Shown here: positions 9,809 to 19,187 of the stretch, one piece after another | Layout of the letters: each line of letters begins with the position of its first letter | Numbering within the stretch: position 1 is the stretch's first letter | Source: JBKEDC01 sp047972995 | GTDB lineage: Bacteria > Bacteroidota > Bacteroidia > Bacteroidales > Prolixibacteraceae | Direction of reading: 5' to 3' | Assembly (NCBI GenBank): GCA_047972995.1 | Contig: JBKEBD010000008.1 | Span: forward strand, 1-64,000 | Length of the DNA: 64,000 nucleotides | Translations under genes and position numbers: made by a program | Notes under the pieces: model-generated | Told to the model about the DNA's origin: nothing | Seen by the model: the letters and a program-made list of their open reading frames with translations, nothing else | The model's database searches: none

Positions 9809-9873
9809 CGAATTGTATTTTTATAGATTATTGGATTATTTGGTGCAGGCTTATGGTTTGCTGCATAAAATTT

Positions 9874-10860
9874 TTAAAGTGAAGGTATCCAGTCGGCATC
9901 ATAGGCAGGTACGTTAGTGTCTTTGCCAAAGATGCTTTTTAGCGTGTAGCTTTCAGCTTCTGTTTTGCTGAGTTGGTGTGACCACTTCACACGTTGAGTT
10001 GTAGAAGCTCCCTTCCCCGTGCTGTTATATTCGGCATAATAGGCGGTTTCTTCATTCGATTCTTTTCCCCAATTGTGCCAGCCTTCGGATTTTATTTGGG
10101 CATCAAGTGAGCAATTAAGATAGACTACCTTGGCATGAGGGCGCCATGGTCTGCCTAAATAGAAAGAGGCTTCTGGCGCACTTCCAGTGATGTGGCAATT
10201 ACGAAACACAAAGCCATATTTAGTATGCTCTCCAGTTGATGCCGCTGTAACATAGCCCGATGTTTTACAGAAAATCTCACAATCATCAAACACGCAAGTT
10301 GCCCACCCGAAAATGAAATCAACAGTGCCTTCAATATAGCAGTTCTTATAATATTGGCGACTTTGTTTACCGTTGGGGTAAAGCGTATCTTGATTGCCAA
10401 GGAATCGACAATTATTGAAAATCACTTGGTCGGCAGTAACTCTCACCGCCACGGCTTGCCCTACAGGACCCGCAGAGTTTTCAAAAGTAATGTTTTCAGC
10501 TTTGAAGCCATTGCCAAAGATGAAGAAACCCGAAGAACCAGTAGTGCCCATTTCTTCGCCAAAGGCGTTGTGTTTTTGTGCATAATCATCGTTGGTGATA
10601 ACCGTTTTCATTTGTTCTTCACCAATGAAAGTAACATTGGTTTTGCTTTCAGCAAGCACTAGTTTTTCTTTGTAAGCTCCATTCTTGATGAAGATGATGG
10701 TTTCCGTTTTTCGAAAATCGGGAACAGCATCAATTGCTGCTTGAATGGTTTGAAAATCGCCTTTACCTTTGCTATCCACAGTGAAATGCGCATCGATATT
10801 TTGTGCGTTAGAATGAAGCGCAAGGAAGGCTAAAATAGCGCTGAGAATTTTTATTTTCAT
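9874..10860 (-). CDS. Pectin methylesterase (CE8), exported
   Basis: A second CE8 esterase of 328 residues, with the same motif order: QAVAV (135-139), QDTL (157-160), DFIFG (181-185), LGRPW (235-239). I start it at the ATG at 10860, which gives a clean signal peptide ending near HSNAQ at residue 20; the longer frame adds an unconvincing charged lead. It is the first gene of pectin locus 1 and has a -7 box just upstream. The two esterases are clear paralogues but diverge through the surface loops, which suggests different substrate patterns. Confidence 0.95.
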   Translation of the reverse strand: MKIKILSAILAFLALHSNAQNIDAHFTVDSKGKGDFQTIQAAIDAVPDFRKTETIIFIKNGAYKEKLVLAESKTNVTFIGEEQMKTVITNDDYAQKHNAFGEEMGTTGSSGFFIFGNGFKAENITFENSAGPVGQAVAVRVTADQVIFNNCRFLGNQDTLYPNGKQSRQYYKNCYIEGTVDFIFGWATCVFDDCEIFCKTSGYVTAASTGEHTKYGFVFRNCHITGSAPEASFYLGRPWRPHAKVVYLNCSLDAQIKSEGWHNWGKESNEETAYYAEYNSTGKGASTTQRVKWSHQLSKTEAESYTLKSIFGKDTNVPAYDADWIPSL

Positions 10861-10883
10861 AAATATATTTTTTGATTGCTGCC

Positions 10884-10891
10884 CAAAAATA
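10884..10891 (-). promoter_or_regulatory. Putative -7 box of pectin locus 1
   Basis: TATTTTTG on the minus strand matches TAnnTTTG, 23 nt before the start at 10860; a GTTG at about the -33 distance (10909-10912) is only a partial match. Confidence 0.5.
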
Positions 10892-10991
10892 GTGATTTCT
10901 GGGTTGAACAACAGGGGGGAATTGGTATTTTGTGGTGGTCATTTGGGTTTTAGGTACAATTCAGAAGCCGAATCACTTAGCCACATGGAAC

Positions 10992-11033
10992 AAAAAAGCC
11001 TTAGAGCAAATACGCCGTATTTGCTCTAAGGCT
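10992..11033 (-). terminator. Terminator of rlmB
   Basis: A 16-bp perfect stem AGCCTTAGAGCAAATA with its complement (10997-11033), followed on the minus strand by six T. It lies 20 nt behind the rlmB stop. Confidence 0.85.
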
Positions 11034-11052
11034 AGTCTTAAAGTAGAGCTAA

Positions 11053-11805
11053 CTATCGTTGGCGTACAACTTCGTATGCTAATAATCCGGCTGCTACCGA
11101 CACGTTTAGCGATTGAATCTGACCTAAGATTGGAATCTGCACCAAATGGTCGGCTGTTTTAATGATATCATCGCTGATTCCAAATTCTTCCGAACCCATT
11201 ACAATAGCTACTGGGCCTGCATAATCTACCTCAGTGTAGTTGTCGGTTGCTTTCTCAGATGCTGCTACTACTTTCAATCCTGATTCTCGTAAGAAACGAA
11301 CAGAGGCTTTCAAATCTTTGGTGCGACAAACTGGCACGAGGTGCAATGCTCCAGCTGAAGTTTTTACAGCATCGCCGTTGATGCTTGCAGACCCTTTTTC
11401 AGGAATTAAAATTGCGTGAACACCTGCACATTCTGCCGTACGCACAATTGCACCAAAGTTGCGGACATCGGTCACTTGGTCGAGTACCAAAATGAAAGGG
11501 TTTTTAGCCTCTTCGTATAAGGTAGGTAGTAGCGTTTCAATGTTGTCGAACGTGATGGGAGATACGAAAGCAATAGCTCCTTGGTGGTTTTTCATCGTGA
11601 TGCGGTTTAGCTTCTCGATGGGCACGTGTTGGCAAGGAATTTGATTTTGCTTGATAGCACTGAATAGTTCTTTGTATAAATCGTTTTGTCCACGTTTAAG
11701 TAATATCTTTTCTATTTGTTTGCCAGAGTTAATGGCTTCAATAATGGCACGGATACCAAATATGATATCGTCGTTTTTCTTTTTCGGGCGGTTATTGTAA
11801 TACAT
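11053..11805 (-). CDS. rlmB: 23S rRNA (guanosine-2'-O-)-methyltransferase RlmB-like
   Basis: A SpoU/TrmH-class (SPOUT) methyltransferase of 250 residues. It methylates a ribose of 23S rRNA (G2251 in E. coli numbering for RlmB). The three SPOUT motifs are visible: NFGAIVRTAECAGVHAIL, AIVMGSEEFGIS and IPILGQIQSLNVSVAAGL, preceded by an N-terminal substrate-binding domain (FGIRAIIEAI). The start at 11805 gives MYYNNRPKKKNDD; a longer in-frame start at 11838 is less likely. TrmH-family members are hard to separate, so another rRNA or tRNA target is possible. Confidence 0.88.
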   Translation of the reverse strand: MYYNNRPKKKNDDIIFGIRAIIEAINSGKQIEKILLKRGQNDLYKELFSAIKQNQIPCQHVPIEKLNRITMKNHQGAIAFVSPITFDNIETLLPTLYEEAKNPFILVLDQVTDVRNFGAIVRTAECAGVHAILIPEKGSASINGDAVKTSAGALHLVPVCRTKDLKASVRFLRESGLKVVAASEKATDNYTEVDYAGPVAIVMGSEEFGISDDIIKTADHLVQIPILGQIQSLNVSVAAGLLAYEVVRQR

Positions 11806-11936
11806 ATGCTTAATGGTTAGCCCCTTTGTTTCCCTCAAGAGGAATACCTAGAGGCACTTGGTTATTTAAATTATCTTTTTTATTGTAGTATCAAGATTAT
11901 TTCTTGTGCTCGCTATTTCTTTCTTTAGAGATGGTG

Positions 11937-13898
11937 CTATAGCATTGTTTTGGTTTCTTCTAATTCCTCTGTGTGCTGCTCCCAAGTAGTCATGATTTTT
12001 TCTAAATCATGTTTAATTTGTTCATATTCGCGGAACAGTTCAGGCTTATTCTGGTTTGCAGGAAGACTCAATAAATTATCAAGCTCGGCAATGCGAGTTT
12101 CACATTTTTCAATGCCTTGCTCATCACTTTCAATTTGTTTTTTTAAGCGCGCGATGTTTTTATTGATTTCCTTACGTTCAGCATAGCTCAATTCTACCAC
12201 GGGGGCTTCGGGCTTTTCTTCCTTTGGGGTTTCTATCACAGGAGTTGTTTTTGCAGAGCTTGGAGCTTGCTCTAGTTCGCGCAAAGAGTCCATTTTCTTC
12301 TTCTCCAAGAAATCATAGATACCACCCAAGTGTTGTTTTACTTTTTTGTCTTTAAATTCATAAACACACTGTACCAAACCATCAAGAAACTCTCGGTCGT
12401 GCGATACCACAAGCACAGTGCCATCGTAAGCGGCAAGTGCCTCTTTAAGCATTTCTTTCGAGCGAATATCAAGGTGGTTAGTCGGCTCATCCATTACAAG
12501 GAAGTTTACAGGTTCAAGCAAAAGCTTAATCATGGCTAAGCGCATACGCTCACCTCCCGATAATACCTTCACTTTCTTATCTACATCTTCACCCGAAAAC
12601 ATGAATGCCCCAAGAATATCTCTAATTTTGGTGCGAACATCGCCCACTGCAATGGCATCGATTGTGTCGAATACTGTAATGCTTTCGTCAAGCAGTTGTG
12701 CCTGATTTTGGGCAAAGTAGCCAATCTTAACATTATGACCGATGGTCATTTCGCCACCATTGTGTTCAAGCTCTTGCAAAATTACTCTTGCAAGCGTAGT
12801 TTTTCCCTCGCCGTTTTTCCCTACGAAAGCAATTTTATCGCCACGTTCTATGGTGAGGTCAATATCGTTCAACACTTCATGTGCGCCATAGCTTTTTGAT
12901 AGACCTTTACAGTCAACCACTACTTGACCAGAACGAAGAGCCGGTGGGAATTTAATGTTTAAACGAGAGTTATCTTCATCGTCAATTTCAATACGTTCAA
13001 TTTTAGCCAACTGTTTTTGGCGAGATTGCACTTGCACAGCTTTGGTAGCTTTGTATCGGAATCGTTCGATGAAATCTTCCGTTTCAGCAATCAGTTTTTG
13101 TTGGTTTCGATATGCTGCAATTTGTGTTTCTCGTGCATCTTTACGCAACACGAGATATTTTGAGTAGTTTGCTTTGTAATCATAGATTTTGCCCAACGAA
13201 ATTTCAATTGTTCGGTTAGTCACATTATCGAGAAATGCACGGTCGTGCGAAACAAGCACTACGGCACCACTGTAATTGCTTAAGAAATCTTCTAACCATT
13301 GAATCGATTCAATATCGAGGTGGTTAGTCGGCTCATCGAGCAGGAATAAATCGGGTTTGCGTAGTAAGATTTTGGCTAGCTCGATGCGCATTCGCCATCC
13401 GCCACTAAACTCCGATGTTTGTCGTTCGAAATCTTCACGCTTAAAACCAAGTCCTTTCAGAGTTTGCTCAATTTCGCCCTCCATGTTAGTGGCTTCAAAC
13501 ATATGAAAACGGTCGTTCAGGTCACTCACATCTTCAATTAGCTGCATATATTCGTCTGATTCATAATCTGTGCGCGTCATGATTTGATGGTTCAGGCAGT
13601 CAATTTCGGCTTGCATTTCAAGCACTTCAACAAAAGCTGTTTTAGTTTCCTCGAAAACACTTTTATCATTATTTACTACCATGTGCTGAGGAAGGTAGCC
13701 AATGCGAGTATGCTTATCGCCTGATACTTTTCCCTCACTAGGTTCTTGTCTGCCTGCCAATATTTTGAGCATGGTAGATTTACCAGCTCCATTTTTTCCT
13801 GCCAAACCAATACGGTCTTTAAGGGTGATTAAGAAAGAAACATTTTTGAATAATTCATATCCACCGAAGCGGACAATCAGATTATCGACTGAAATCAT
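11937..13898 (-). CDS. ABC-F family ATPase (translation factor type)
   Basis: A 653-residue protein with two ABC ATPase domains and no membrane segment. Walker A motifs are GKNGAGKS (34-41) and GKNGEGKT (360-367); signature motifs are FSGGW (164) and LSGGE (446-450); both domains carry LLDEPTNHLD-type or VMDEPTNHLD-type Walker B. The linker at about 245-310 and a C-terminal coiled coil at about 560-650 are typical of ABC-F proteins of the Uup/YdiF kind, which act on the ribosome. Whether it confers antibiotic protection or is housekeeping cannot be told; chromosomal context favours housekeeping. Confidence 0.92.
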   Translation of the reverse strand: MISVDNLIVRFGGYELFKNVSFLITLKDRIGLAGKNGAGKSTMLKILAGRQEPSEGKVSGDKHTRIGYLPQHMVVNNDKSVFEETKTAFVEVLEMQAEIDCLNHQIMTRTDYESDEYMQLIEDVSDLNDRFHMFEATNMEGEIEQTLKGLGFKREDFERQTSEFSGGWRMRIELAKILLRKPDLFLLDEPTNHLDIESIQWLEDFLSNYSGAVVLVSHDRAFLDNVTNRTIEISLGKIYDYKANYSKYLVLRKDARETQIAAYRNQQKLIAETEDFIERFRYKATKAVQVQSRQKQLAKIERIEIDDEDNSRLNIKFPPALRSGQVVVDCKGLSKSYGAHEVLNDIDLTIERGDKIAFVGKNGEGKTTLARVILQELEHNGGEMTIGHNVKIGYFAQNQAQLLDESITVFDTIDAIAVGDVRTKIRDILGAFMFSGEDVDKKVKVLSGGERMRLAMIKLLLEPVNFLVMDEPTNHLDIRSKEMLKEALAAYDGTVLVVSHDREFLDGLVQCVYEFKDKKVKQHLGGIYDFLEKKKMDSLRELEQAPSSAKTTPVIETPKEEKPEAPVVELSYAERKEINKNIARLKKQIESDEQGIEKCETRIAELDNLLSLPANQNKPELFREYEQIKHDLEKIMTTWEQHTEELEETKTML

Positions 13899-13926
13899 TT
13901 GCGTTTATGTATATGTAAAATCGCTG

Positions 13927-13934
13927 CAAAGATA
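13927..13934 (-). promoter_or_regulatory. Putative -7 box of the ABC-F gene
   Basis: TATCTTTG on the minus strand, 29 nt before the ATG at 13898. Confidence 0.5.
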
Positions 13935-14069
13935 AGAAATGAATTGAGATTTGAGGGAAAGCCACACCAAGCATTCAAGCAATGTTGATTTATTTTTTTG
14001 ATTTAAATTAGAAGAATGTATTTTTTTGCATTAAATACCGTAAATATTGAAAATCTAAAACATACACAC

Positions 14070-14438
14070 ATGACTAAGTGTCTTTTTCTTCAAACTTCAG
14101 TTTTCTTTTCAGGATTGCTTTTTCTCTTGGTTCTACAAATTTCGTGTAGTGCGCAGAAAGAAAAAACGAGTGATTCTTCGGCTTTTTCTGTGCCAACTAT
14201 TCATATGGCAATAGCAGATTCAGAAAAGCGAATGGATTATATGCTTACACAATATTTGGATAATTTGAATTTCAACGATACCACTTGGATTAATGCTTAT
14301 GATGTTTCCGAAGAATTAGAAGTAGATAATAAGCTTTACGCTATTCGTGCTATTCCATCATTTTATCTGTTGGATGCTTCGAAAAAAGCACACTTGCACG
14401 ATGGTGCTGTCGATCAAGTGATTGGTGGATTCAGATAG
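14070..14438 (+). pseudogene. DUF5106/thioredoxin-like lipoprotein remnant with internal deletion
   Basis: 122 residues with a lipoprotein signal (hydrophobic stretch then LQISCSAQ). The N-terminal part (HMAIADSEKRMDYMLTQYLDNLNFNDTTW) resembles the start of DUF5106 proteins, and the C-terminal part (INAYDVSEELEVDNKLYAIRAIPSFYLLD) resembles the end of the thioredoxin-like domain that closes those proteins. The roughly 150-residue middle normally found between them is missing, with no frame change at the join near residue 75. I read it as an in-frame deletion remnant; it could still be expressed. The start at 14070 is chosen for the signal peptide; an earlier in-frame ATG at 14016 adds an unlikely lead. 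Family recognition is from memory. Confidence 0.55.
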
Positions 14439-14453
14439 AGTAGTGTAGAAGGG

Positions 14454-14849
14454 TTACAGCATTTGTAACGCTTCTAGCTTGATAATGCTAGGTAGCTTCA
14501 CTCCTCTACGCTCAATGCTAATGAGCCACATCTTAATTTCATCGTCATCTTTGAGGGTGTAGAGAACATCTCGAAACTCTTCTAAGTCGGTTTCGTTGTA
14601 TTGATGTTCGTTAAAGCCACGGAAACGATCGAGCTCTTCATCTTCAAAATAAAGAATTTCATTTGGATTCTGAATCATAGCTTCCACCTCACACACATCG
14701 TGTGCCCCGCAACAGTCGATAGGGATTTCCTGAATAGTATCATCAGATGGGCTATCGCTTGTTTTGTTTTTTGCAAAACGATTGTAAAGTATTGTGCCAA
14801 CGGCAACAGCAACCACAAGGGCAATGAGTATAGCTAGAATGATAAGCAT
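14454..14849 (-). CDS. Small single-pass membrane protein, unknown function
   Basis: 131 residues: one N-terminal transmembrane helix (MLIILAILIALVVAVAVGTILYNRF), a polar linker, then a cytosolic-looking acidic domain with DCCGAHDVCE and a C-terminal ERRGVKLPSIIKLEALQ. The CCGAHDVC cluster is reminiscent of proteins loosely labelled phospholipase in Bacteroidetes genomes; I cannot confirm an activity. The start at 14849 is preferred because the frame further upstream only translates the TACGAAGT-type repeats. It lies 8 nt before the end of guaB on the same strand, but with its own repeat-rich leader. Confidence 0.6.
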   Translation of the reverse strand: MLIILAILIALVVAVAVGTILYNRFAKNKTSDSPSDDTIQEIPIDCCGAHDVCEVEAMIQNPNEILYFEDEELDRFRGFNEHQYNETDLEEFRDVLYTLKDDDEIKMWLISIERRGVKLPSIIKLEALQML

Positions 14850-14857
14850 GGGGAGAA

Positions 14858-14981
14858 AGTACGAAGAAAGAAGTGCAAAAAGAAAAGTGCGAAGTAGGAA
14901 GAAAATAAGTGTAAAGTACGAAGTAAAAAGTACGAAGTGCAAGGTTAGTTCTTCGCAGCGCTGACTTTTTACTTCGTACAT
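14858..14981. repeat. Intergenic TACGAAGT/GTGCGAAGT repeat cluster
   Basis: Several imperfect copies of AAGTACGAAGT and AAGTGCGAAGT in both orientations within 120 bp between guaB and the small membrane protein gene. Related copies lie at 28710-28740, 55176-55226, 58535-58585 and 63225-63247. Confidence 0.6.
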
Positions 14982-14989
14982 ATTTTTTT

Positions 14990-16477
14990 CTAGTTATCTT
15001 TTACAATTACATCATGAGCTCCACCTTCCACAATACTAGTGGCAGAAACTAAAGTGATTTTAGCCGTGTCTTTCAATTGTTCAATGCTTGTAGAACCACA
15101 GCTACACATGGTTGATTTCATTTTACCGATAGTAAGGTCGAGGTTGTCTTTTAGCTTGCCTGCATAAGGTACGTAACTGTCTACACCTTCTTCAAACTTC
15201 ATGCCTGTGCTTCCGCCCATGTCGTAACGTTGCCAGTTGCGAGCTCGGTTTGAACCTTCTCCCCAATACTCTTTCACATAGCGATTGTTTATCATGAGTT
15301 TGCGTGTAGGCGATTCGTCGAAGCGAGCGAAATAACGACCCATCATTAAAAAGTCGGCTCCCATGGCTAAGGCTAGTACCATGTGATAATCTTGCACAAT
15401 ACCACCATCAGAACAAATAGGTACATATCTGCCTGTTTCTTCAAAGTAAGCATCTCGGGCTTGAGCTACTTCTACCACAGAAGTTGCTTGACCACGACCA
15501 ATACCTTTTTGCTCGCGAGTGATACAGATTGAACCACCACCTATACCTACTTTAATGAAGTCGGCACCAGCATCGGCTAAATAGCGGAAACCTTCGGTAT
15601 CTACCACGTTTCCTGCACCTACAGACATATTGGGATAGTTAGCTTTAACCCATTCTACTGTTTCTTTTTGCCAAATAGAATAACCATCAGAAGAATCAAT
15701 ACAAAGCACATCAACACCAGCTTCAATAAGCGCAGGCACACGCTCTCTGTGGTCGCGACTATTGATACCAGCACCTACCACAAGCTTCTTATTACTGTCA
15801 TGCAGTTCTAATGGATGACCTTTGCGGTTATCGTAATCTTTGCGGAAAACAAAGCCTAAAAGACAGTCGTTCTCATCAATGATAGGCAAGCTGTTAAGCT
15901 TGTTATCCCAAATTACATCGTTAGCCTCAGCCAAAGTGATACCAACTTTGCCTGTAATTAATTTATCAAATGGAGTCATGAAGTCTTTAATCTTCATGCT
16001 TCTGTCATCGCGAGTTTCACGGTAGTCTCTACCCGTAACGATGCCCAATAATTTGCCATTTCTTGAACCATCGGCAGTGATACCCACAGTTGAATGCCCT
16101 GTTTTTTTCTTTAACTCGATAATGTCAGCAAGTGTATGCTTAGGGGTGAGGTTTGAATCGCTTTCAACAAAGCCAGCTTTATATTTCTTCACTTTGCGTA
16201 CCATTTCGGCTTGCGATTCAATGGATTGTGAACCAAAGATAAATGCCATACCGCCATTGCGAGCTAGCTCAATACCCATTTTTTCGCCTGAAACCGACTG
16301 CATGATTGCCGATACGAATGGTATATTTAATTCAATTGCGGGCTTTTCGCCTTTGTTGAATGCCACGAGTGGCGTTTTCAATGATACATTGTCGGGTGTA
16401 CATTCTTTGGTTGTTAGTCCTGGAATCAATAGGTATTCGCTAAATGTTCTGGAAACTTCGTTTGAAAATTTTGCCAT
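14990..16477 (-). CDS. guaB: IMP dehydrogenase, Tritrichomonas-like type
   Basis: A 495-residue IMP dehydrogenase: oxidises IMP to XMP with NAD+, the first committed step to GMP. The (beta/alpha)8 barrel is interrupted by two CBS domains (about 105-220). The catalytic loop is GIGGGSICITREQKGIGRGQ with Cys318; the flap has NWQRYD with Arg417 and Tyr418 as general base pair; VEGGAHDVIV closes the protein. The EQKGIGRGQ loop and the flap are unlike the usual bacterial GVGVPQ form and match, as I remember it, the IMPDH of the protist Tritrichomonas foetus almost segment by segment. The gene starts cleanly at MAKFSNEVSRTFSEYLL. Confidence 0.95.
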   Translation of the reverse strand: MAKFSNEVSRTFSEYLLIPGLTTKECTPDNVSLKTPLVAFNKGEKPAIELNIPFVSAIMQSVSGEKMGIELARNGGMAFIFGSQSIESQAEMVRKVKKYKAGFVESDSNLTPKHTLADIIELKKKTGHSTVGITADGSRNGKLLGIVTGRDYRETRDDRSMKIKDFMTPFDKLITGKVGITLAEANDVIWDNKLNSLPIIDENDCLLGFVFRKDYDNRKGHPLELHDSNKKLVVGAGINSRDHRERVPALIEAGVDVLCIDSSDGYSIWQKETVEWVKANYPNMSVGAGNVVDTEGFRYLADAGADFIKVGIGGGSICITREQKGIGRGQATSVVEVAQARDAYFEETGRYVPICSDGGIVQDYHMVLALAMGADFLMMGRYFARFDESPTRKLMINNRYVKEYWGEGSNRARNWQRYDMGGSTGMKFEEGVDSYVPYAGKLKDNLDLTIGKMKSTMCSCGSTSIEQLKDTAKITLVSATSIVEGGAHDVIVKDN

Positions 16478-16663
16478 GATTGCTCATCGTTTGAGTTAAA
16501 AATTGTGCGAAAATACGACTATTTGCCCACTCATGAAATAGTTAAGTGTAAATTTTAAGATAAGACTAACATTAGGGAAAGACAAAGTCCGACAATTGAG
16601 GTGCACAGTGAAAAAACATTTGCTTCTAAAATGCAAATCTTGCTAGCCTATTTTAACTAAAAA

Positions 16664-17941
16664 CTACATACTTCCCACTACCACCGTAATCAAGCTTTCG
16701 GCATTGAAGTGCTTCTGTGCTACACGCTGAATGTCTTCAGCTGTAATGTTTTCAATGCGGTTGAAATAATCGTCGTAGTACTTATAACTTAAACCAAAAT
16801 TATGCAGATAGCGGAAGGCTGCCATTTGTTGAAATGCGCCATCGAATGTACGCAGGAAATCGCCCAAGAGATATTGTTTAACAGCATTAAGCTCTTCAAT
16901 GGGCACAAGTTCGTGTTGAAGCTTCTCTATTTCTAAGAAAATTTCGTTAATAGTGGCTTCTTCATATTGTTTGTCCACCTCGGTGCTGATAAGAAAATAG
17001 CTTGTTTGCGGATTATTTACATAACCAGCGCCAATACCGTAGGTATATCCTTTTTCTTCGCGGATGTTTTTCATGAGTCGAGAACCAAAATACCCACCCA
17101 GTAAGGTTGTCGTGATTTTCAGGTCGAAATAATCGGGATGAAAGATATCTACCATCGCTTTTCCTACTCGAATGGCAGACTGTATGGCATCGGCTTTATG
17201 CACTCTAACCAGTGATAGAGGATTTGATGGTATCTGAAATTCTTGTTCTAGGCTTGTTTCGCCTGCCCAGTCAGCACCACCGAAGTATTGCGACAAGAGA
17301 TAGCTCGTTTCATTATCGTATTGTCCTACAAGTTGAATTTCGCAGTTGTTGGCATGATAATGTTTCTGATAGAACGTTTGAATATCGGCAAGGGTAATTT
17401 GGTTGAAGTCTTCGAGTTTAACTCCTCCATTGTAGGGGTGATTTTCGCCAAAGAGATTTTGGGCAAAACTTTTCTGACAAATGATTTTTACTTTCTCCAG
17501 ATCTACCATAAATCGTTGTTTGCGACGAGCAACGAGCGTATTAAATTCCTTTTCTGGGAAGGTAGGGTGTTTAATGAGCTCTTCCACCACGGGCAATAAA
17601 TCGGCTAAATGTTTTTTCAAGCAAATGAGGCTCACCACGGCTTTGTGGTGGGCACAACTTGTTTGAATGTAAGCGCCATGGAAGTCGAAAATTTCGGCTA
17701 TTTCTTTGCTGCTATGTTTTGCGCTTCCTGTTTGTAGCATAGCGCACGTAAGGCTAGCTGTAAGCGCTTTTTCTTGAAACCAGCTACCTGCACAAAATAC
17801 CCAGTCGATACGCATCATTTCATCGCGACCGGCTTTAGTGGCATAGATTTTAATTCTGTTATTGAGTTTGAGCTCTTCTGCTTTAATGTAGTCGGGTTTC
17901 GATACATTGTATATTTTGGGGGTGATGGTTCTGTCTAGCAT
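16664..17941 (-). CDS. M16 family peptidase-like protein, non-catalytic subunit type
   Basis: 425 residues with two M16 half-domains. The zinc site HXXEH expected near the N-terminus is absent (the corresponding region reads CAMLQTGSAKHSSKEI), while the C-terminal half keeps the RXXXGYTYGIGAG signature. Such proteins pair with an active M16 partner as in mitochondrial processing peptidase and similar bacterial heterodimers. Its start overlaps the stop of the active partner upstream by 7 nt, so both are translationally coupled. No signal peptide is visible. Confidence 0.88.
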   Translation of the reverse strand: MLDRTITPKIYNVSKPDYIKAEELKLNNRIKIYATKAGRDEMMRIDWVFCAGSWFQEKALTASLTCAMLQTGSAKHSSKEIAEIFDFHGAYIQTSCAHHKAVVSLICLKKHLADLLPVVEELIKHPTFPEKEFNTLVARRKQRFMVDLEKVKIICQKSFAQNLFGENHPYNGGVKLEDFNQITLADIQTFYQKHYHANNCEIQLVGQYDNETSYLLSQYFGGADWAGETSLEQEFQIPSNPLSLVRVHKADAIQSAIRVGKAMVDIFHPDYFDLKITTTLLGGYFGSRLMKNIREEKGYTYGIGAGYVNNPQTSYFLISTEVDKQYEEATINEIFLEIEKLQHELVPIEELNAVKQYLLGDFLRTFDGAFQQMAAFRYLHNFGLSYKYYDDYFNRIENITAEDIQRVAQKHFNAESLITVVVGSM

Positions 17942-19176
17942 GTTTTTGCGAGGTAATTAAGTTGAGAACAGTTCGTTTTGGCAAATAGTTTTGATGCCAT
18001 TGCTTTTAAATCTTCTGCCGTAATACTTCGGTATAAATACATTTGCGAATTGATGAGCTCAGCTTCTTTAATATCTTCAAAAATGGCGAGTTCTTGCGCA
18101 ATGTTGAGGTAGCTCATTTGCGAATAAACATAGTTAGCTTCGAGCTTATTTTTTACCTTATCTAGTTCTGTTTCGCCCACAAGCGTGGTTTTCATGCGTT
18201 TTAATTCTTCCCAAATAGCTTCAACAGCATCGCTGATGCTTACTCCATTGTTAGGTTTTCCTGTAACCACGAAAAGTCCAGCGTTGTGGTCGCCACTTAC
18301 AAAGGCATCAATTTCTAAGAATGTTTCTTTGTCTTTTACCAAACTTTGGAATAGGCGAGCGGAGTCACCATTTGAAAGTACATCAGAAATTAAATCGCAG
18401 ATATAATATTCCTTGCTGCTTCGTTCGGGCATATGAAAGGCTAGGTATATCTTGCTATCGGGCACTTTACGTTCTACGGTAAGTTCACGAAACTCGGTTT
18501 GAACGGGCTCTTGTGGTAGCACTTTATTGCCTAATTCACGTTTGGGAATGGGAGAGAACCATTTGTGAGCCAAACGGAGTACTTCTTCCTCTTCGAAATT
18601 TCCACCTACCACAAGCACAGCATTATTTGGAGCATAGAAGCGATAGAAAAAATCTTTTACTTCCGCTAAAGTAGCATCTTCAATGTGCGAAATTTCTTTG
18701 CCAATAGTTGCCCACTGATAGGGGTGCACCTTGTAGCAAAGTTCTCGCAGCAAAGCCCACACATCGCCGTAGGGTTGATTGAGGTTGCGTTGTTTGAACT
18801 CTTCAATTACGACTTTCTTTTGCACATCGAGACTTTTTTGCGAGAAGTCGAGAGCTAACATTCGATCAGATTCCAACCAAAAGCCAGTTTCGATGTTGGC
18901 TTTGGGTAACGAAATGTAATAGTTAGTGAGGTCGTTGGTGGTGAAGGCATTGTTTTCGCCTCCTGCCATATGTACTGGTAAATCGTAGTCGGCAATGTTT
19001 TTTGACCCACCAAACATGAGGTGCTCAAAAAGATGGGCAAAGCCTGTTCTATTCGGATTTTCATGTTTTGCCCCCACGTGATAGCACAAATTGAGCACTA
19101 CCATGGGGGTAGAGTTGTCGGGATATAAGATAATTTCAAGACCGTTATCTAAACGGTGTCGAGTAAATTCGATCAT
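17935..19176 (-). CDS. M16 family zinc metallopeptidase, catalytic subunit
   Basis: 413 residues with the inverted zinc motif HLFEH at 48-52 and the third ligand glutamate at about 125-126 in VVIEEFKQR. These peptidases degrade or process short peptides. No signal peptide is seen, suggesting a cytoplasmic location. The gene is followed by the non-catalytic M16 partner with an overlap and preceded 11 nt upstream by exbD, so exbB-exbD-M16-M16 probably form one operon. The functional link between the proton channel genes and the peptidases is unknown. Confidence 0.92.
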   Translation of the reverse strand: MIEFTRHRLDNGLEIILYPDNSTPMVVLNLCYHVGAKHENPNRTGFAHLFEHLMFGGSKNIADYDLPVHMAGGENNAFTTNDLTNYYISLPKANIETGFWLESDRMLALDFSQKSLDVQKKVVIEEFKQRNLNQPYGDVWALLRELCYKVHPYQWATIGKEISHIEDATLAEVKDFFYRFYAPNNAVLVVGGNFEEEEVLRLAHKWFSPIPKRELGNKVLPQEPVQTEFRELTVERKVPDSKIYLAFHMPERSSKEYYICDLISDVLSNGDSARLFQSLVKDKETFLEIDAFVSGDHNAGLFVVTGKPNNGVSISDAVEAIWEELKRMKTTLVGETELDKVKNKLEANYVYSQMSYLNIAQELAIFEDIKEAELINSQMYLYRSITAEDLKAMASKLFAKTNCSQLNYLAKTC

Positions 19177-19187
19177 GATTGTAAATG

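Noticed and set aside
14850..14981. N-terminal extension of the small membrane protein
   Set aside because: The extra 44 residues only translate TACGAAGT repeats and would add a second irregular hydrophobic stretch.
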